Assembly: GCA_019279435.1 (NCBI GenBank)
Contig: JAAALK010000288.1
Location: 57,687,363 to 57,751,362 of the forward strand
Source of the DNA: Zizania palustris
Lineage: Eukaryota; Streptophyta; Magnoliopsida; Poales; Poaceae
Reading direction: 5' to 3'
Length of the DNA stretch: 64,000 bases
Positions within the stretch are counted from its first letter, which is position 1. Every line of letters starts with the position of its first letter. The notes under the pieces were generated by a model that did not search any database, was not told where the DNA came from, and saw nothing but the letters and a program-made list of their open reading frames with translations. Positions 20,425 through 31,900 of this stretch are shown here, piece after piece. Both the position numbers and the translations under genes were made by a program.

Positions 20425-23175
20425 GTGGTTGTAAGTGGGAGCAAATGGTCCGGCACCGGGTTTAGCAAAAGAGCTAAACCAGTGTCGAGCCATCTGCTCA
20501 AAAGACGGAAAGCAGAAATCATTAGAAAAGCTTGGACCATAACGCGGCTCAAAGCGCGGTCCTTGGTTCTGCCTAAAACCTCGGCCACGAGGTCCAGGAC
20601 CATAGCCAAAACGGCCTGGAGCTCTGCCGGAACGAACACCACCATCTGGAGCACGGGCATGAAAGCCGTCTCCTCTACCACCACCTACACGACGCGGCCT
20701 GGCCTCCAGCCTCTCCCCGCGTCGAGGAACACGCAGTCTACCACCCTGCTGGTAGAACTGCTCCTGACCACCACGAGCACGCTCTGCTCTCTCAACCCGC
20801 TTCCTCCTGAAGCAAAACTCCGCAAGATGCCCGTCTCTCTGACAGTACTCACAATGATAGGTGGGCTTCTTGGGATGTGGTTGAGGCTTGGGGTTCTTGG
20901 GCTTAGTGGTGTTTGGTGTCGGCTTCTTGGGTTGAGAGGGTCCAGGAAGAGAGTCAAGAGAAGTGTGGAGGAGTTTGGGCTTTGGAACCCAGATGGGTTT
21001 CTTGGGTGGAGCTTTGGGTGGTTCATGGATCACTCCATCCTTGGGCTGATAAGCCTGGGAAGACTCAGTGGAATGGGTCTTGGGATATCTCTGCTCAGGA
21101 GTCATTTTACTCCACTCCACTGCCCGGCTAATGGCACTCTCAAAGTCAGCCTTGGTATAGGTGTAACCTACCCCAAACCCATCCTGCCTCTTGAACTGCT
21201 GGATCATCATGCCGAGCTGAGGCTCTCTGGCACTGATCCAACTCAGGATAGAACGGAGGTAAAAGTTCTCATTCTGAGAATCAGCTAGCTCCTCTCTCAA
21301 GGATGCTAGTACCTCCACCTGAGACAAGCAGGTCTCACACTCACTATCTACCTGGACAGACTTCTCGGCTTTCAGCTTAATCAACTCAAGTCTAAGAGAC
21401 AGACAGTTCTCACAGACAGTTGGTGGAATTGACAATGTCTCAAGCTCTAGCCTAGTCTGCGCCAGCTCAGCTCTCATTCTCTCCAAATCACCCAGACACT
21501 CATCGCCCTTAGTTTTCATCTCAGCTAAACTAGCAAGATGTGATGGGCAATCAGCACAGTGTAGGACGACGGTGGCTTGAGCATCTTTCAGCTCCAACTG
21601 AGCGCTTTCAAGCTCAGTGGCCAAAGCGTCCCTCTCATCAACCCTTTCTGTGTACCTGGACTTCAGAGTCGACAGGTCACACAGAAGCACCTCACACTTT
21701 GGGCACTCACTGCTATCACCCAAGCAAGGGGAAGAAGATAGACTCTCAATTCTGCCGTTGGCCACGGCAAGCTCACTCTCTAACTCATCTATCCTCTTCT
21801 TAGCCCCTCTAAGCAGTTTTTCCCGATACTTTAACTCCTGACGATTGCTTTCAAGTAAATCAAAGATTTCGCGTTCATAGGATGATACCTTTTCGTTGTC
21901 GTCGTCGTCGGAGTCATCGGAGGAGCTCTTCTCTTCCTTATCCCCAAGAGCCATTGAGCAGAAGCTCTTGCGGGATCTTCGGCGCTGATGTGAGCGGCTC
22001 TTCGGTCTGTCCCCGAAGGCCATGAAGCAAAGGCCTGCTGGATCATCCTTGTCCTTCCCCTTCCTGATGATGATCTCCTCATCGCTTGAGCTCGATGAAG
22101 AGGAAGAAGACGTGGACCGCTTGGAGTAGCTCTTCTCCATCTCAGCGAAGAAGGCCTTGTCGCGCTTCTTGTTCTCTCGCCGGTAGTCCTTCAGGGCCTT
22201 TCTGAAAAATCTGGTCTTTGGCTTGCCCTTGTTGAAGGAGGAGCTGTCGTGCTTGCCGGAGTCGTGGAAGCCACCACCGGTGCCCTTCTTGTGGCCATTG
22301 CGCTTGGGGCAGTTGGCGATGAAGTGTCCTGGATCACCACACTCAAAGCATCCGGTCTTTGTGCCGTGTCTTTTGAACATCCTCTTATCATAGACACGAC
22401 GCACCCGGTTGTTAAAAAGACACAAATCATCATCTCCCAACGACTCAAGCTGATCCTCAGTGATAGACATCAAAGAGAACCCAACACAACTCACAGAAGA
22501 GGGATCAACATAAGGTGTAGCAAGGGCCAGAGACTTTGATCCAGAGCCAGTGAGATTTGATCTCAACTGGGTATCAACCTCGGTGGCCTTCAGCTTGCTA
22601 AACAAATCAGAAATGGTCAAGGTATCATAAGAAGTGCTCTCAATGATAGAGGATACCTTGATCTCCCAGATCTTTGGGTCCAAGGTATGAAGAACCTTGA
22701 GCGCCTGTTCGTGATCTGAGACTAACTGAACACCCTCAGCCTTGTTGTCTAGAAGCTTGTTTATGATCGACTGAAAACGACCAAACAACGCTTCAACAGA
22801 TTCACCCGGCTTTTGTGTGAAGTTCTCATATTCACGCCGGTAGGTCTGATAGAGCCGAGCCTTGACCTGAGCTGTCCCCTCATGGTGTGCCTGGAGGGTA
22901 GCCCAGATCTCTCTCGCAGTGGAGAGATGGCTCACACGCTCAAACTCAGTGGGACCTAAACCAGAAAACAAGATGTTCACCGCTTTGCTATTGTTCACAT
23001 GCTGGGCGATGATACCGGGAGAATCACGCTCAGCAACTGGCAATATGACAAACGTAGCGTGAACGCAAATGTCCCAGATGTCCGAGCTTTGGCTCATGAG
23101 ATAGGCTCGCATGCGAGTCTTCCAATAATTATAGCCATAAGCTTCCAAGGACGGGACCTTGCCAGGAGACGTCAT
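20422..23175 (-). CDS. gag: gag of Sirevirus A' (intact, 917 codons)
   Basis: Gag structural protein of unusual length. From ATG at 23175 (MTSPGKVPSLEAYGYNYWK) come a UBN2-like gag core (AREIWATLQAHHEG), a CCHC knuckle at residues 276-289 (CFECGDPGHFIANC), a Ser/Asp-rich acidic tract (~355-430), a long predicted coiled coil (~430-640) with four CxxC pairs (491/494, 540/543, 588/591, 613/616), a Pro/Lys linker, a second CCHC knuckle at 775-788 (CEYCQRDGHLAEFC) and an Arg/Gly-rich tail. It ends at TGA 20424-20422; pol starts in the -1 frame over the same bases. The homologous gag in G has five or more lesions. I call it intact as an open frame; expression is unproven. Confidence 0.87.
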   Translation of the reverse strand: MTSPGKVPSLEAYGYNYWKTRMRAYLMSQSSDIWDICVHATFVILPVAERDSPGIIAQHVNNSKAVNILFSGLGPTEFERVSHLSTAREIWATLQAHHEGTAQVKARLYQTYRREYENFTQKPGESVEALFGRFQSIINKLLDNKAEGVQLVSDHEQALKVLHTLDPKIWEIKVSSIIESTSYDTLTISDLFSKLKATEVDTQLRSNLTGSGSKSLALATPYVDPSSVSCVGFSLMSITEDQLESLGDDDLCLFNNRVRRVYDKRMFKRHGTKTGCFECGDPGHFIANCPKRNGHKKGTGGGFHDSGKHDSSSFNKGKPKTRFFRKALKDYRRENKKRDKAFFAEMEKSYSKRSTSSSSSSSSSDEEIIIRKGKDKDDPAGLCFMAFGDRPKSRSHQRRRSRKSFCSMALGDKEEKSSSDDSDDDDNEKVSSYEREIFDLLESNRQELKYREKLLRGAKKRIDELESELAVANGRIESLSSSPCLGDSSECPKCEVLLCDLSTLKSRYTERVDERDALATELESAQLELKDAQATVVLHCADCPSHLASLAEMKTKGDECLGDLERMRAELAQTRLELETLSIPPTVCENCLSLRLELIKLKAEKSVQVDSECETCLSQVEVLASLREELADSQNENFYLRSILSWISAREPQLGMMIQQFKRQDGFGVGYTYTKADFESAISRAVEWSKMTPEQRYPKTHSTESSQAYQPKDGVIHEPPKAPPKKPIWVPKPKLLHTSLDSLPGPSQPKKPTPNTTKPKNPKPQPHPKKPTYHCEYCQRDGHLAEFCFRRKRVERAERARGGQEQFYQQGGRLRVPRRGERLEARPRRVGGGRGDGFHARAPDGGVRSGRAPGRFGYGPGPRGRGFRQNQGPRFEPRYGPSFSNDFCFPSFEQMARHWFSSFAKPGAGPFAPTYNH

Positions 23176-23225
23176 GATCACTACTGGGGTTTAGAACCGG
23201 TTAAGGTATGGAAAAACCCTAACCA

Positions 23226-23238
23226 GGCTCTGATACCA
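23226..23238 (-). other. primer-binding site of Sirevirus A' (tRNA-Met type)
   Basis: Minus-strand TGGTATCAGAGCC lies just inside the LTR that begins at 23241, which makes the right-hand LTR the 5' LTR. Confidence 0.9.
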
Positions 23239-23240
23239 CT

Positions 23241-24916
23241 TGTAGGACCGAAAGTAGCGACCAGAGGGGGGGTGAATGGGCGCCTAAAAAAATATTCTTG
23301 CGAATCAATGGCCTGCTCCCAACACCCAACGCACCTCAACAGACTAACAGTGAAAAGTAAACAGATCAACAGAGCTTCAAAAGATCTAGCCTAAAAACAA
23401 CCGGTGTCCTAATCGAAAAGACACCAACACAGTGCTAATAGGCAGATTAAGTTCATTCACTTAAACAAATAGCATCTTCACAAGGATTCTATAAACTCAC
23501 AGAAAATACATCATGTGCATCAAGAATATTCATACATGCATTTCATCCATCACAGGTATATTCTACATAGGCATTTAAAAATTGACTTAAAAAATCAACA
23601 TACTGAATAGTTGATAATTAAATTATCTAAGAACATTCATCAACTAGAAGCATCGGTACATCAGAGGATTAATCAGTGAACTAACTATGACTGCACGCAA
23701 AACGAGGCTTTAGGAATACCATGAATAGTTATCTCCTGTGAAGTATCTGTGTAGGAACAGACGATGCTCTTGTTCAAGTGGACCTTCTGCCGAACACCTG
23801 GGATGCACTCGGCCACTCCTGGATTTGCAGAAACACCACGCTACGCGACGAACAGGATACAGAAGCAGTACATGTTCGAATCAATGGAAAACACAAGCCG
23901 TGTTGATTCTTGCTAGTTGTGCACACAAATCAAGACACACTAAATAAAACAATTAATGGCCCAATTAGCACTTGCGTGACTCGGGAACAAAAACAACAGC
24001 AAGTTTAAGAAATCAAAGCAACATTTAAAATCAGAACCAGATGGCAAACCAGAGCGCTGAAAAATTTCTGTGACTTGCTCCTGTGCGCTACCAAGAATTG
24101 CGTCATAAAAAAAAAATTCTGCTGAAACTCAACACCTGATCCTCGTAACTCGTGTTCGTGCAAATAAACTAGCCAAAGAAAACGCAAACTGAGATGAAAA
24201 CGTGGTTCTAAACGGCGGCGGAGAAGAATAACACGCAGGAAAAAGATGACCCAAAGATTTGAGATTGGTAAAGTAATTTCTGAAAAATGGGTGCCCTAAC
24301 CCTAGGCTATTGGGGCCTATTTATAGGCAGCCCATTAAAAGGAAAAATGCAGAAATACCCCTAGGGTTTTTTACAGACGCTGAATAAAAAATGGAAAAGA
24401 CCGAAATGCCCTTAGGGTTTTTTACAGACTCAACTGACAGACTGTGGGCCTAAAGGCAAAATAGTAAAAACCTAAATAAAGGTAACTTGTCCTGATGCGG
24501 AGCTTTCGTAGCAGCTACGGCTTCGCCTCAGAACGGTCAGATCCGAGATCAGCGGTCGTCAGTTTTGCGCCGAAACTGACAAAGCGTCCACCGACTTCGC
24601 ACCGGGTACCCGGATTGGGCCGGCCCGATTCCACAGCTCCCTCAGCCCGGCAATCGCTCGCCGCCCGTGTACCTGAGTCAATCCCGGTCAACAGCCCAGT
24701 GGATCCTGTACTGCTCCTAGCCCATGTACCCGGATTGGGCCAGCTCGACCTCGCGGCCTCCTCTGCCCGACAGTCGCTCGCTGCCCGTGTACCTGAGTCA
24801 CACGCGGCCCAGACACAGCAGATCATCTCTCTCTTTTCATTCCTCTTTGACTATCGTTGACAATGACTCATCACATCTGGAGCCATGAGGCCCACGCTAT
24901 TCAGCATGGCTCCTCA
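23241..24916 (-). repeat. 5' LTR of Sirevirus A' (1676 bp)
   Basis: Near-identical partner of 14176-15849. TATA at 24319-24326; paired TGAGTCA at 24674 and 24794. The boundary is fixed by primer site on one side and by GCCGA (24917-24921) on the other. Confidence 0.93.
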
Positions 24917-24921
24917 GCCGA
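24917..24921. repeat. target-site duplication of copia A' (right copy)
   Basis: GCCGA, identical to 14171-14175. Confidence 0.93.
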
Positions 24922-25359
24922 GACTTAGCCTTTGAAGAAGGAGAGCATGTCTACCTTCGGGTTACACCTCTCCGTGGTACTCAACGGTTTAACATGAGAG
25001 GAAAGTTGGCCCCTCGATATGTTGGACCATTCCCCATTATCCGACGCCAAGGCGAAGTAGCTTATCAGTTGGAACTACCACCCTCGTTGGCTGGAGTGCA
25101 CGATGTATTCCACGTATCTCAACTCAAGAAGTGTCTCCGCGTCCCCACAGAGCAAGTGGACCTTCAGCAGTTGGATGTCCAAGAAGATCTGACCTATGTG
25201 GAAAAGCCGGTCAAGATATTGGAAGTCAAAGAAAGGACCACCAGGAGTCGAGTCATCCGCTTCTGCAAAGTGCAGTGGAGCAATCATCCGGTAGAGGAAG
25301 CTACATGGGAAAAAGAAGATGAACTCAAGGCGCAGCATCCTGAGCTATTCGAGTATTAA
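24922..25359 (+). pseudogene. pol: integrase C-terminus and chromodomain of chromovirus A
   Basis: Continues the integrase from 14175. LAPRYVGPF and VAYQLELPPSLAGVHDVFHV are the integrase GPY/F-type C-terminal region. The chromodomain follows: DLTYVEKPVKILEVKER, VIRFCKVQWSNH, EEATWEKEDELKAQHPELF. Chromodomains in such elements are thought to guide integration to particular chromatin. The frame ends with TAA at 25357-25359. This copy is open, unlike that of B, which has an inserted G. Confidence 0.9.
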
Positions 25360-25387
25360 TCCGAATCTCGAGGATGAGATTCTCTGT

Positions 25388-25401
25388 AAGGGGGATAGGA
25401 T
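25388..25401 (+). other. polypurine tract of chromovirus A
   Basis: AAGGGGGATAGGAT directly precedes the 3' LTR (TGTAACACC at 25402). B has the same tract at 37901-37914. Confidence 0.85.
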
Positions 25402-28400
25402 TGTAACACCCCAGAAATTAAAATAAAAGAAAATATTATTTAAATCATTTTTGGATTTATTATTAAAGAATAAATCACAAAAGAACCCAAATAAAGCCAA
25501 ACAGGGAGAAATACTCAAACTTTGGACCTGAAAATTTTATGAGATAAACTAGAGACCAAAATATAATTTTAGGAATTTTTACAAATTTTTATCAACAGTG
25601 ATTCAACCCTTAATCAAATAATCGAATTACTGGAATTATTTTAAATCAGAAATCAATTTAATCCTTAATGGGCCTCAACCCCGAAACTCCCTCCTAAAGC
25701 CTTTTAGGCCCAGCCCATCACTGTTCTCTCTCTGACGAGTGGGTCCCGCCTGTCGGCGCCGCTCCCCTCTCTCCTCCCGCCCGCGCCCCGCCTCGGCCCC
25801 ACCAGTCAGCCTCCGCCACTCCCCTTTCTCCCTCTGACAACCATGGCCCGCCTGTCTGGGTTTCCATTTCCATTCACCCGCCGACAGGTGGGGGCCACCT
25901 GTCGGGAGCTTCTTCCCCGATGGAAAGGGATCCCCCTTTCCATCGCCGGTGAGCCCCCCTGCCGAAATCGCCCCTGCCAGCCGTCGATCGCCGATCTGGG
26001 CCCACGCCATGACTTGCCAAATCCCGGCGATCGCTTTCCTCCTTATCTCCACGCGTTTTCACCTTGGATGGCAGGTACCCGCGCTCATGGAAGCTCGCCG
26101 GAGAGAAAAGGAAACCCTCGGGTTCCCTTCCATTTAACCGACGCCGACGACCCTATAAGTACCCCTCGGCTCACCGCACTCTGCCCACACCGCCTAAGCC
26201 CTAGCCTTCGCCCTCCAGAGCGCCGCTGCTGTTTTTGCGAGCCCCTCCCCTGCTCCACCTCCGGCCGCCGCTCTCCGCCACCTCGGACCTCCCCCGTCCT
26301 AGCCGTCGCCGCCGTTGTGATCGCCGGAGCTCACCCGTCCTCGGCCACCACTCCATCGGTCGTGAAGACCCCCGGATCGTCGTCGCCGTCGAGCACCCGA
26401 AACCCCTCCGCCGTCCACGCTCGCCGCCGGTCACCTCCGGACCTCCGTCGTCGCCGTCAAAGGTACGGTCATGACCGCCCTCCCCTCCACGTTCCATTTT
26501 TGCCGTTAGCTATGCCCGTAGGCGCTCGCCGCCGCCGTCGCCATCGCATCCGAGGCCGCCGTCGCCGGAGACGAAGGGGGATACGAGCCCCCTTACGTCG
26601 TGCCGTGCCGGATCGCACAGCAACCGTCCGATCGCGATCGGAGGGCTAAGATTAAACCCCTCCGAGATTTAATCTGGGCCCTCGGATCTGGTCAAAGGGG
26701 TATCGAGGCCTCTCGGCCGTCGATCGCCACTTAAACCCCCCGAACGATCTCAGACGTCCACGCGTACCCCTTCGCTGCGATATAATCTCAGCCGTCCATT
26801 TCCACTTAACCCACCCGCCTCGCATCTGACCGCTGGATCCAGATCCAACGGCCCAGATCGCTCGGGTCCACGCACATAGTCACGGGTTCACGGTGAACCT
26901 GGTTCACCGTGGACCAGGGACTGTTTTTAGTTTAAATAAAAATCCAGAAAATTGATTTAAACTTTGAAAATTCATATCTTGCTCAAATTAACTCCAAATT
27001 TCACCATTCAAATTTTGTTAAAACCAGAATATTATTCTCCACACATTGATGCCATAAAAACAGTATGTTTCTGTTACCCAAAATATTATTAATAAATAAA
27101 TGAATAAAAATCCCTTAGGGTTAAAATTAATAATACAGAAAATAAATTGGGAAAAATTCTAAAATATCAAACTTTACTGTTTTGTACAAAACCTTGAAAT
27201 AGTAAAAATATCACTCCACATAAAAACACCCACAAATATGTATGATTATGTTTGGAGATGTTTTATTGAATGTGATGTTTATTTATTTTTTCCGTATCGA
27301 GAAGACTACGAGTTCGTCGAGGAGCAGGAGTTCTACCCCGAGGTTCCTCCATCCCCATTTGCTGATCAAGGCAAGTCATCGACCGTCTCTGTGGAAACAG
27401 TTGATCATAATTGAGCCCATGTTTTAATAACTTATCGCTATAACCCATAGGTTAATATTGCATTAGTCAAATATTCAAACCTTACACTTATATGTATTAG
27501 ATCCCTGTCCTTGTGTGCAAACCCAAGCCATGCTTATTGAGCCTTAACTCCTTGTCACTCTACTATAAAAATATTAGCTAGTGCCCAATGTACCGGCACA
27601 ACTGCTATAGGTTAAAAAGAACGAGTCGTAGATAGCTGGATTCTGTATATGAATTTCCCTGTTATTCTCGTCTCTGGACTCTGTTGGAGTTGGCTAGGTT
27701 ATAAGTATGGTGGGTTCCGGGTGCAAGCTCGGGCACTGGTTTGTCGCACCCGGGGCACTATAAGGACCGGTCTGCGGGATCTGTTGCAAAGCACTTCCGT
27801 ACCAACCACAAGTCTAATGGGTAAGTCCTAACTGGAAGTATGGAATACTCCGGCTCGATGCACCATAGAGGAGGGGGCAAGGGGCTAGCCTGCGGGCGAC
27901 TTGTACCGACGAGGCTCAAGGGGGGTATGGTGGGGCTCCGATGCGTCGGGACACCATATGAAACCCATAAGAGGGTGCTATTGAGTCGGGGAGGACTATA
28001 TGGAAGGTTTTGGCACGAGTTCCCGTGTGTTGGGTCATCTCGTTACACTTCGGTGTAAGTGATGAGTGCGTGCCTTGTGGGTACAGTGGTACATCTTTGA
28101 TCAGAGTAATTCAATCTTTTCGAAAAGCCGAGCCCACGGTCAAGGGCGGGTTGTGTGACTACTCGCAGTTAGTTTACAATTGTTTGAATGTTTGAGTTAT
28201 TCATGGCACGTAAGGACTGTTGAGCGAGGTGGGGCTGACTGTACCCCTCGAGTTAGAAGATGATGATACACATGCACATGTTTATTTTTCCGTACTAATA
28301 AATTGCTCACATTTAAAGCTTTACAATTATGCTGCTTCCGCAAAATTAGCCACTATCCCCCTTGTTATTATCTTGCATTATATTTGCATTCGGTGGCTTG

Positions 28401-28690
28401 CTGAGTACATCTGTACTCACCCCGTTGACTTACAACACCAGAGCCAGTCTACTACGAGGAGGATGAAGGTCTGGAGTAGCGACCCAGTCAAGGCGAGACT
28501 GGAAGGAGGCGTTCATCTAGGACCCTTATTTTATTAGTTTCTCTTCACCTTTATCCACTTTTGTATTAATGCGGTCTACGAACCGTGAATGATTGTCCGT
28601 ATTGTACGTGGTCGCATGATGAACGTCTTGTTTTATTGATTTTCTATGGAATTTCAATAAAGTCCTGATTTATTAAATCGGGGCGCGACA
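25402..28690 (+). repeat. 3' LTR of chromovirus A (3289 bp)
   Basis: Partner of 5727-9012. It contains a second copy of the candidate microprotein gene: ATG 27238, exon end 27370, second exon 28442-28479. About 17 substitutions and several homopolymer indels separate the two LTRs by eye. Confidence 0.93.
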
Positions 28691-28945
28691 CCCTCTCCGC
28701 AGATAGCTCTCGGAGTCCTTGTCGGACAGGCCGAACCCTCGGGTTCACAAGTAAACTATGCTCAATAATATCCCGACTGACTCCGGTAATGTCCTCGTCA
28801 GACCAGGCAAAAACATCTAGATTTTCTTCAACTACTTTTTTAACAAAGTAGCGACTTCTGGGGGCAAATCTTTGCCAAACTGAAATGAATAGTCTTTGTT
28901 GTCTTTGACAATAACCTTTGTTACAATCTCTCCTTCGGGGCTTGG
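28691..28945 (-). pseudogene. pol: Tat fragment C, part 2: protease-RT linker
   Basis: 255 bp of the older Tat element stranded between chromoviruses A and B. It matches 1950-2215 of element D (minus strand), which encodes the region before RT (ARPVRQGLRKM, EHSLLVNP, LDVFAWSDED in D). Indels near 28840 break the frame. It joins 5726 on the left and 41241 on the right once both insertions are removed. Confidence 0.85.
28941..28945. repeat. target-site duplication of chromovirus B (left; right copy 41236-41240)
   Basis: CTTGG on both sides, directly abutting LTR ends; perfect 5-bp match. Confidence 0.92.
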
Positions 28946-31900
28946 TGTAACACCCCAGAAATTAAAAAGGAATAAAATAAAAAGAAAGTATTATTTAAAT
29001 CATTTCTGAATTTATTATTAAAGGAAAAACCCCAAAAGAACCCAAATAAAGCCAAACAGGGAGAAATACTCAAAATCTGGACTTGAAAATTTTATGGGAT
29101 GAACTAGAGACCAAGATATAATTTTAGGAATTTTTACAAATTTTTATCAACAGTGGTTCACCTCTTAATCAAATAAATGAATTCCTGGAATTATTTTAAA
29201 TCAGAAAAGAATTTAAAATGCTTATTGGGCCCCAACCCCGAAACCTCCCTCCTAAGCCTTTTAGGCCCAGCCCAACACCGCCCTCTCACTGACAAGCGGA
29301 CCCGCCTGTCGGCGCCGCCCCCCCTCTCTCCCCCCCCCGCTCGCACCCCGCCTCGGCCCCACCAGTCAGCCTCCGTGCGCCCGCGTTCGCCCACTGACCG
29401 CTCGGCCCCGCCTGTCGGCCCTTTCCTTTCCCGTTCACCCACTGACAGGTGGAGCCCACCTGTCAGATCCATCTTCTCCGATGGAATCCCTCTCTCCCCT
29501 TCCTTCCCCGGCGATCACCTTCCAAATTCTTGCCGTCGGCCGCCCGCTTTCACTCGGATCCGTCTCGGATCCCCTTCCCCGACCGCCCCCGACCTCCTTC
29601 CATCAAAACCCGACGCGTCTTCACGTTTATGGAAGCCAATCCGAGGTAAAAAGAAACCTCGCCGGAGTTAGGAATGAACCCTCGGGTTCCCCGGCATGGC
29701 TTGCCATCTATACACCGGAGATCCCCTATTTATACCCCTGTGGTCGCCGCCCTCTACCCACACCGTAGCAGCCCGAGCCCACACACACCAGAGCGCCCCG
29801 GCAGCATTTTTCGAGGTTCTCCCCTGCTCCATCTCCGGCGAGCCATCGCCGTCGATCCCAGCCTCCTCTGCCCTAGCCACTGCCACCGTCAAGACCGACG
29901 TCGACCGCCCTTCCCCGGCCACCACTCCGTTGGCCTTGGAACCCGCCGGATCACCATCGCCGTCGAGCTCCCGAACCCTCTTCGCCGTCTACCCTCGTCG
30001 CCGGTCGCCGTTCTTCACCGCCGTCGCCACCAGAGGTACGGTCATGACCGCCCTCCCCTCCCCGTTCCATTTTTGCCGTTAGATAGGCCTGTAGGCGCTC
30101 GTCGCCGCCGCCATGGTCGCACCCGAGCCCGCCGTCGCCGGAGACGAAGGGGGTACGCGCCCCCTTACGTCGTGCCGTGCCGGATCGCACGGCAACCGTC
30201 CGATCGCGATCGGAGGGCTAAGATTAAATCCCGGAGGGATTTAATCTGGGCCCTCGGATCTGGTCAAAGGGGTATCGAGGCCTCTCGGACGTTGATCGCA
30301 ACTTAAACCCCCGGATCCATCCGGTGCGTCCACGTGTACCCATCTGTCACGTTTTAATCACAGCCGTCCAATTTCATTTAAACCTCCCGCCTCGCGCCTG
30401 GCCGCTAGATCAAGATCCAACGGATCTGGTTGATCCGGTCCACGCCACAGTGGCGCGATCCACCGTGGGCCTGGCTCACCGTGGACCAGAGCTCATTTTC
30501 TGTTTAAATAAAATTCCAGAAATTGATTTAAACTTTGAAAATTCATATCTTGCTCAAATTAACTCCAAATTTCACCATTCAAATTTTGTTAGAACCAGAA
30601 TATTATTCTCTACACATTAATACAATAAAAACAGTATGTTTCTGTTACTTAAAATATTATTACTAATAAAATGAATAAAAATCCCTTAGGATTAAAATTT
30701 ATAATACAGAAAATAAATTGGGAAAAATCCTAAAATATTAGACTTCACTGTTTTATATCAAACTCAGAATATTAAAATACTACTTCACATAAAAACACCC
30801 ACAAATGATGTATGTTCCTTTATTTGGTGAATTTTATCTGTTTATTGAATGTATTGTTTATTTTCCGTATCGAGAAGACTACGAGTTCGTCGAGGAGCAG
30901 GAGTTCTACCCCGAGGTTCCTCCGTCACCCTTTGCTGATCAAGGCAAGTCATCGACCACCTTTGTGGACACAGTTGATCATCATTGAGCCCATTATTTAA
31001 TAAATTATCGCTATAACTCATAGGTTAATATTGCATTAGTCCAAGATCAAGCCCTACACTTATATATATTAGATCCCCGTCCTCGTGTGCAAACCCAAGC
31101 CATGCTTATTGAGCCTCAACTCCTTGTCACTCTACAAATATTATATTAGCTAGTGCCCAATGTACCGGCACAACTGCTATAGGATATAAAGAATGAGTCG
31201 TAGAACAGATGAATTCTGGTATATGAAATACCCCGTTATTCTTGTCTCTGGACTCTGTTGGAGTTAGGTATGTTATAAGTATGGTGGGTTCCGGGTGCAA
31301 GCTCGGGTTTTGGTATGTCGCACCCGGGGCACTATAAGGACCGGTCTGCGGGATCTGTTGCAAAGCACTTCCGTACCAACCACAAGTCTAATGGGTAAGT
31401 CCTAACTGGAAGTGTGGAACACTCCGTCTCACGGCACCATAGTGGAGGGGGCAAGGGGCTAGCCCTCAGGGCGCCTTGTACCGACGATGGCTCAAGAGGG
31501 GGTATTGTGGAAACTCGACATGGCGAGACACGGTACGAAACCTATAAGAGGGTGCTGTTGAGTCGGAGAAGACCATATGGAAGGTTTTGGCACGAGTTCC
31601 CGTGTGATGGGTCATCTCGTTACACTTCGGTGTAGGTGATGAGTGCGTGCCTTGTGGGTACAGTGGTACATCTCTGATCAGAGTAAAATCAATCTTTTCG
31701 AAAAGCCGAGCCCACGGTCAAGGGCGGGTTGTGTGACTACTCGCAGTTAGTTTACAATTGTTTGAATGGATGAGTTATTCATGGCATGTAAGGACTGTTG
31801 TGCGAGGAGGTAAAACGTACTCCTCGAGTTAGAAGATGATGATGCATTCACATGTTTACTTTTCCGTACTAATAAATTGCTCACATTTAATGCTTTACAA

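Larger units (their letters stand above)
14176..24916 (-). mobile_element. Ty1/copia Sirevirus A' (complete, nested in chromovirus A)
   Basis: 10,741 bp with LTRs 14176-15849 and 23241-24916, a perfect 5-bp duplication (GCCGA), a Met-type primer site at the right, gag then pol (protease, integrase, RT, RNase H: copia order) and a long 3' untranslated section with several polypurine tracts. Long gag, multiple PPTs and Met primer are hallmarks of Sireviruses (the Opie/Ji/SIRE1 group). By eye the LTRs differ at 8 positions plus two homopolymer indels (about 0.5%). Gag is open; pol carries a frameshift and a stop. Confidence 0.94.
5727..28690 (+). mobile_element. Tekay/Del-type chromovirus A (complete, with nested copia A')
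   Basis: A full LTR retrotransposon: 5' LTR 5727-9012, tRNA-Met-type primer site, ORF0, gag-protease-RT-RNase H-integrase-chromodomain, polypurine tract, 3' LTR 25402-28690. Flanks are ACCTC (5722-5726) and CCCTC (28691-28695), a 5-bp target duplication with one mismatch. The pol gene is interrupted by copia element A' (14176-24916). By eye I count about 17 substitutions between the two ~3.29-kb LTRs (about 0.5%), so the insertion is young. The chromodomain and Met primer site place it among chromoviruses; long LTRs suggest the Tekay/Del clade. Confidence 0.93.

Noticed and set aside
20425..21288. 287-codon plus-strand frame opposite gag of Sirevirus A'
   Set aside because: Antisense shadow; no domain and interrupted in G.
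14176..24916. Possible CRISPR-like or segmental duplication explanation for the long identical blocks 14176-15849 and 23241-24916
   Set aside because: They are direct repeats with TG...CA ends, primer site, PPT and a 5-bp TSD, so LTRs.
29674..30306. 210-codon frame in the LTR of B (and 38452-39276)
   Set aside because: Same compositional artefact; the frame is altered between the two LTRs by single-base indels without sign of conservation.
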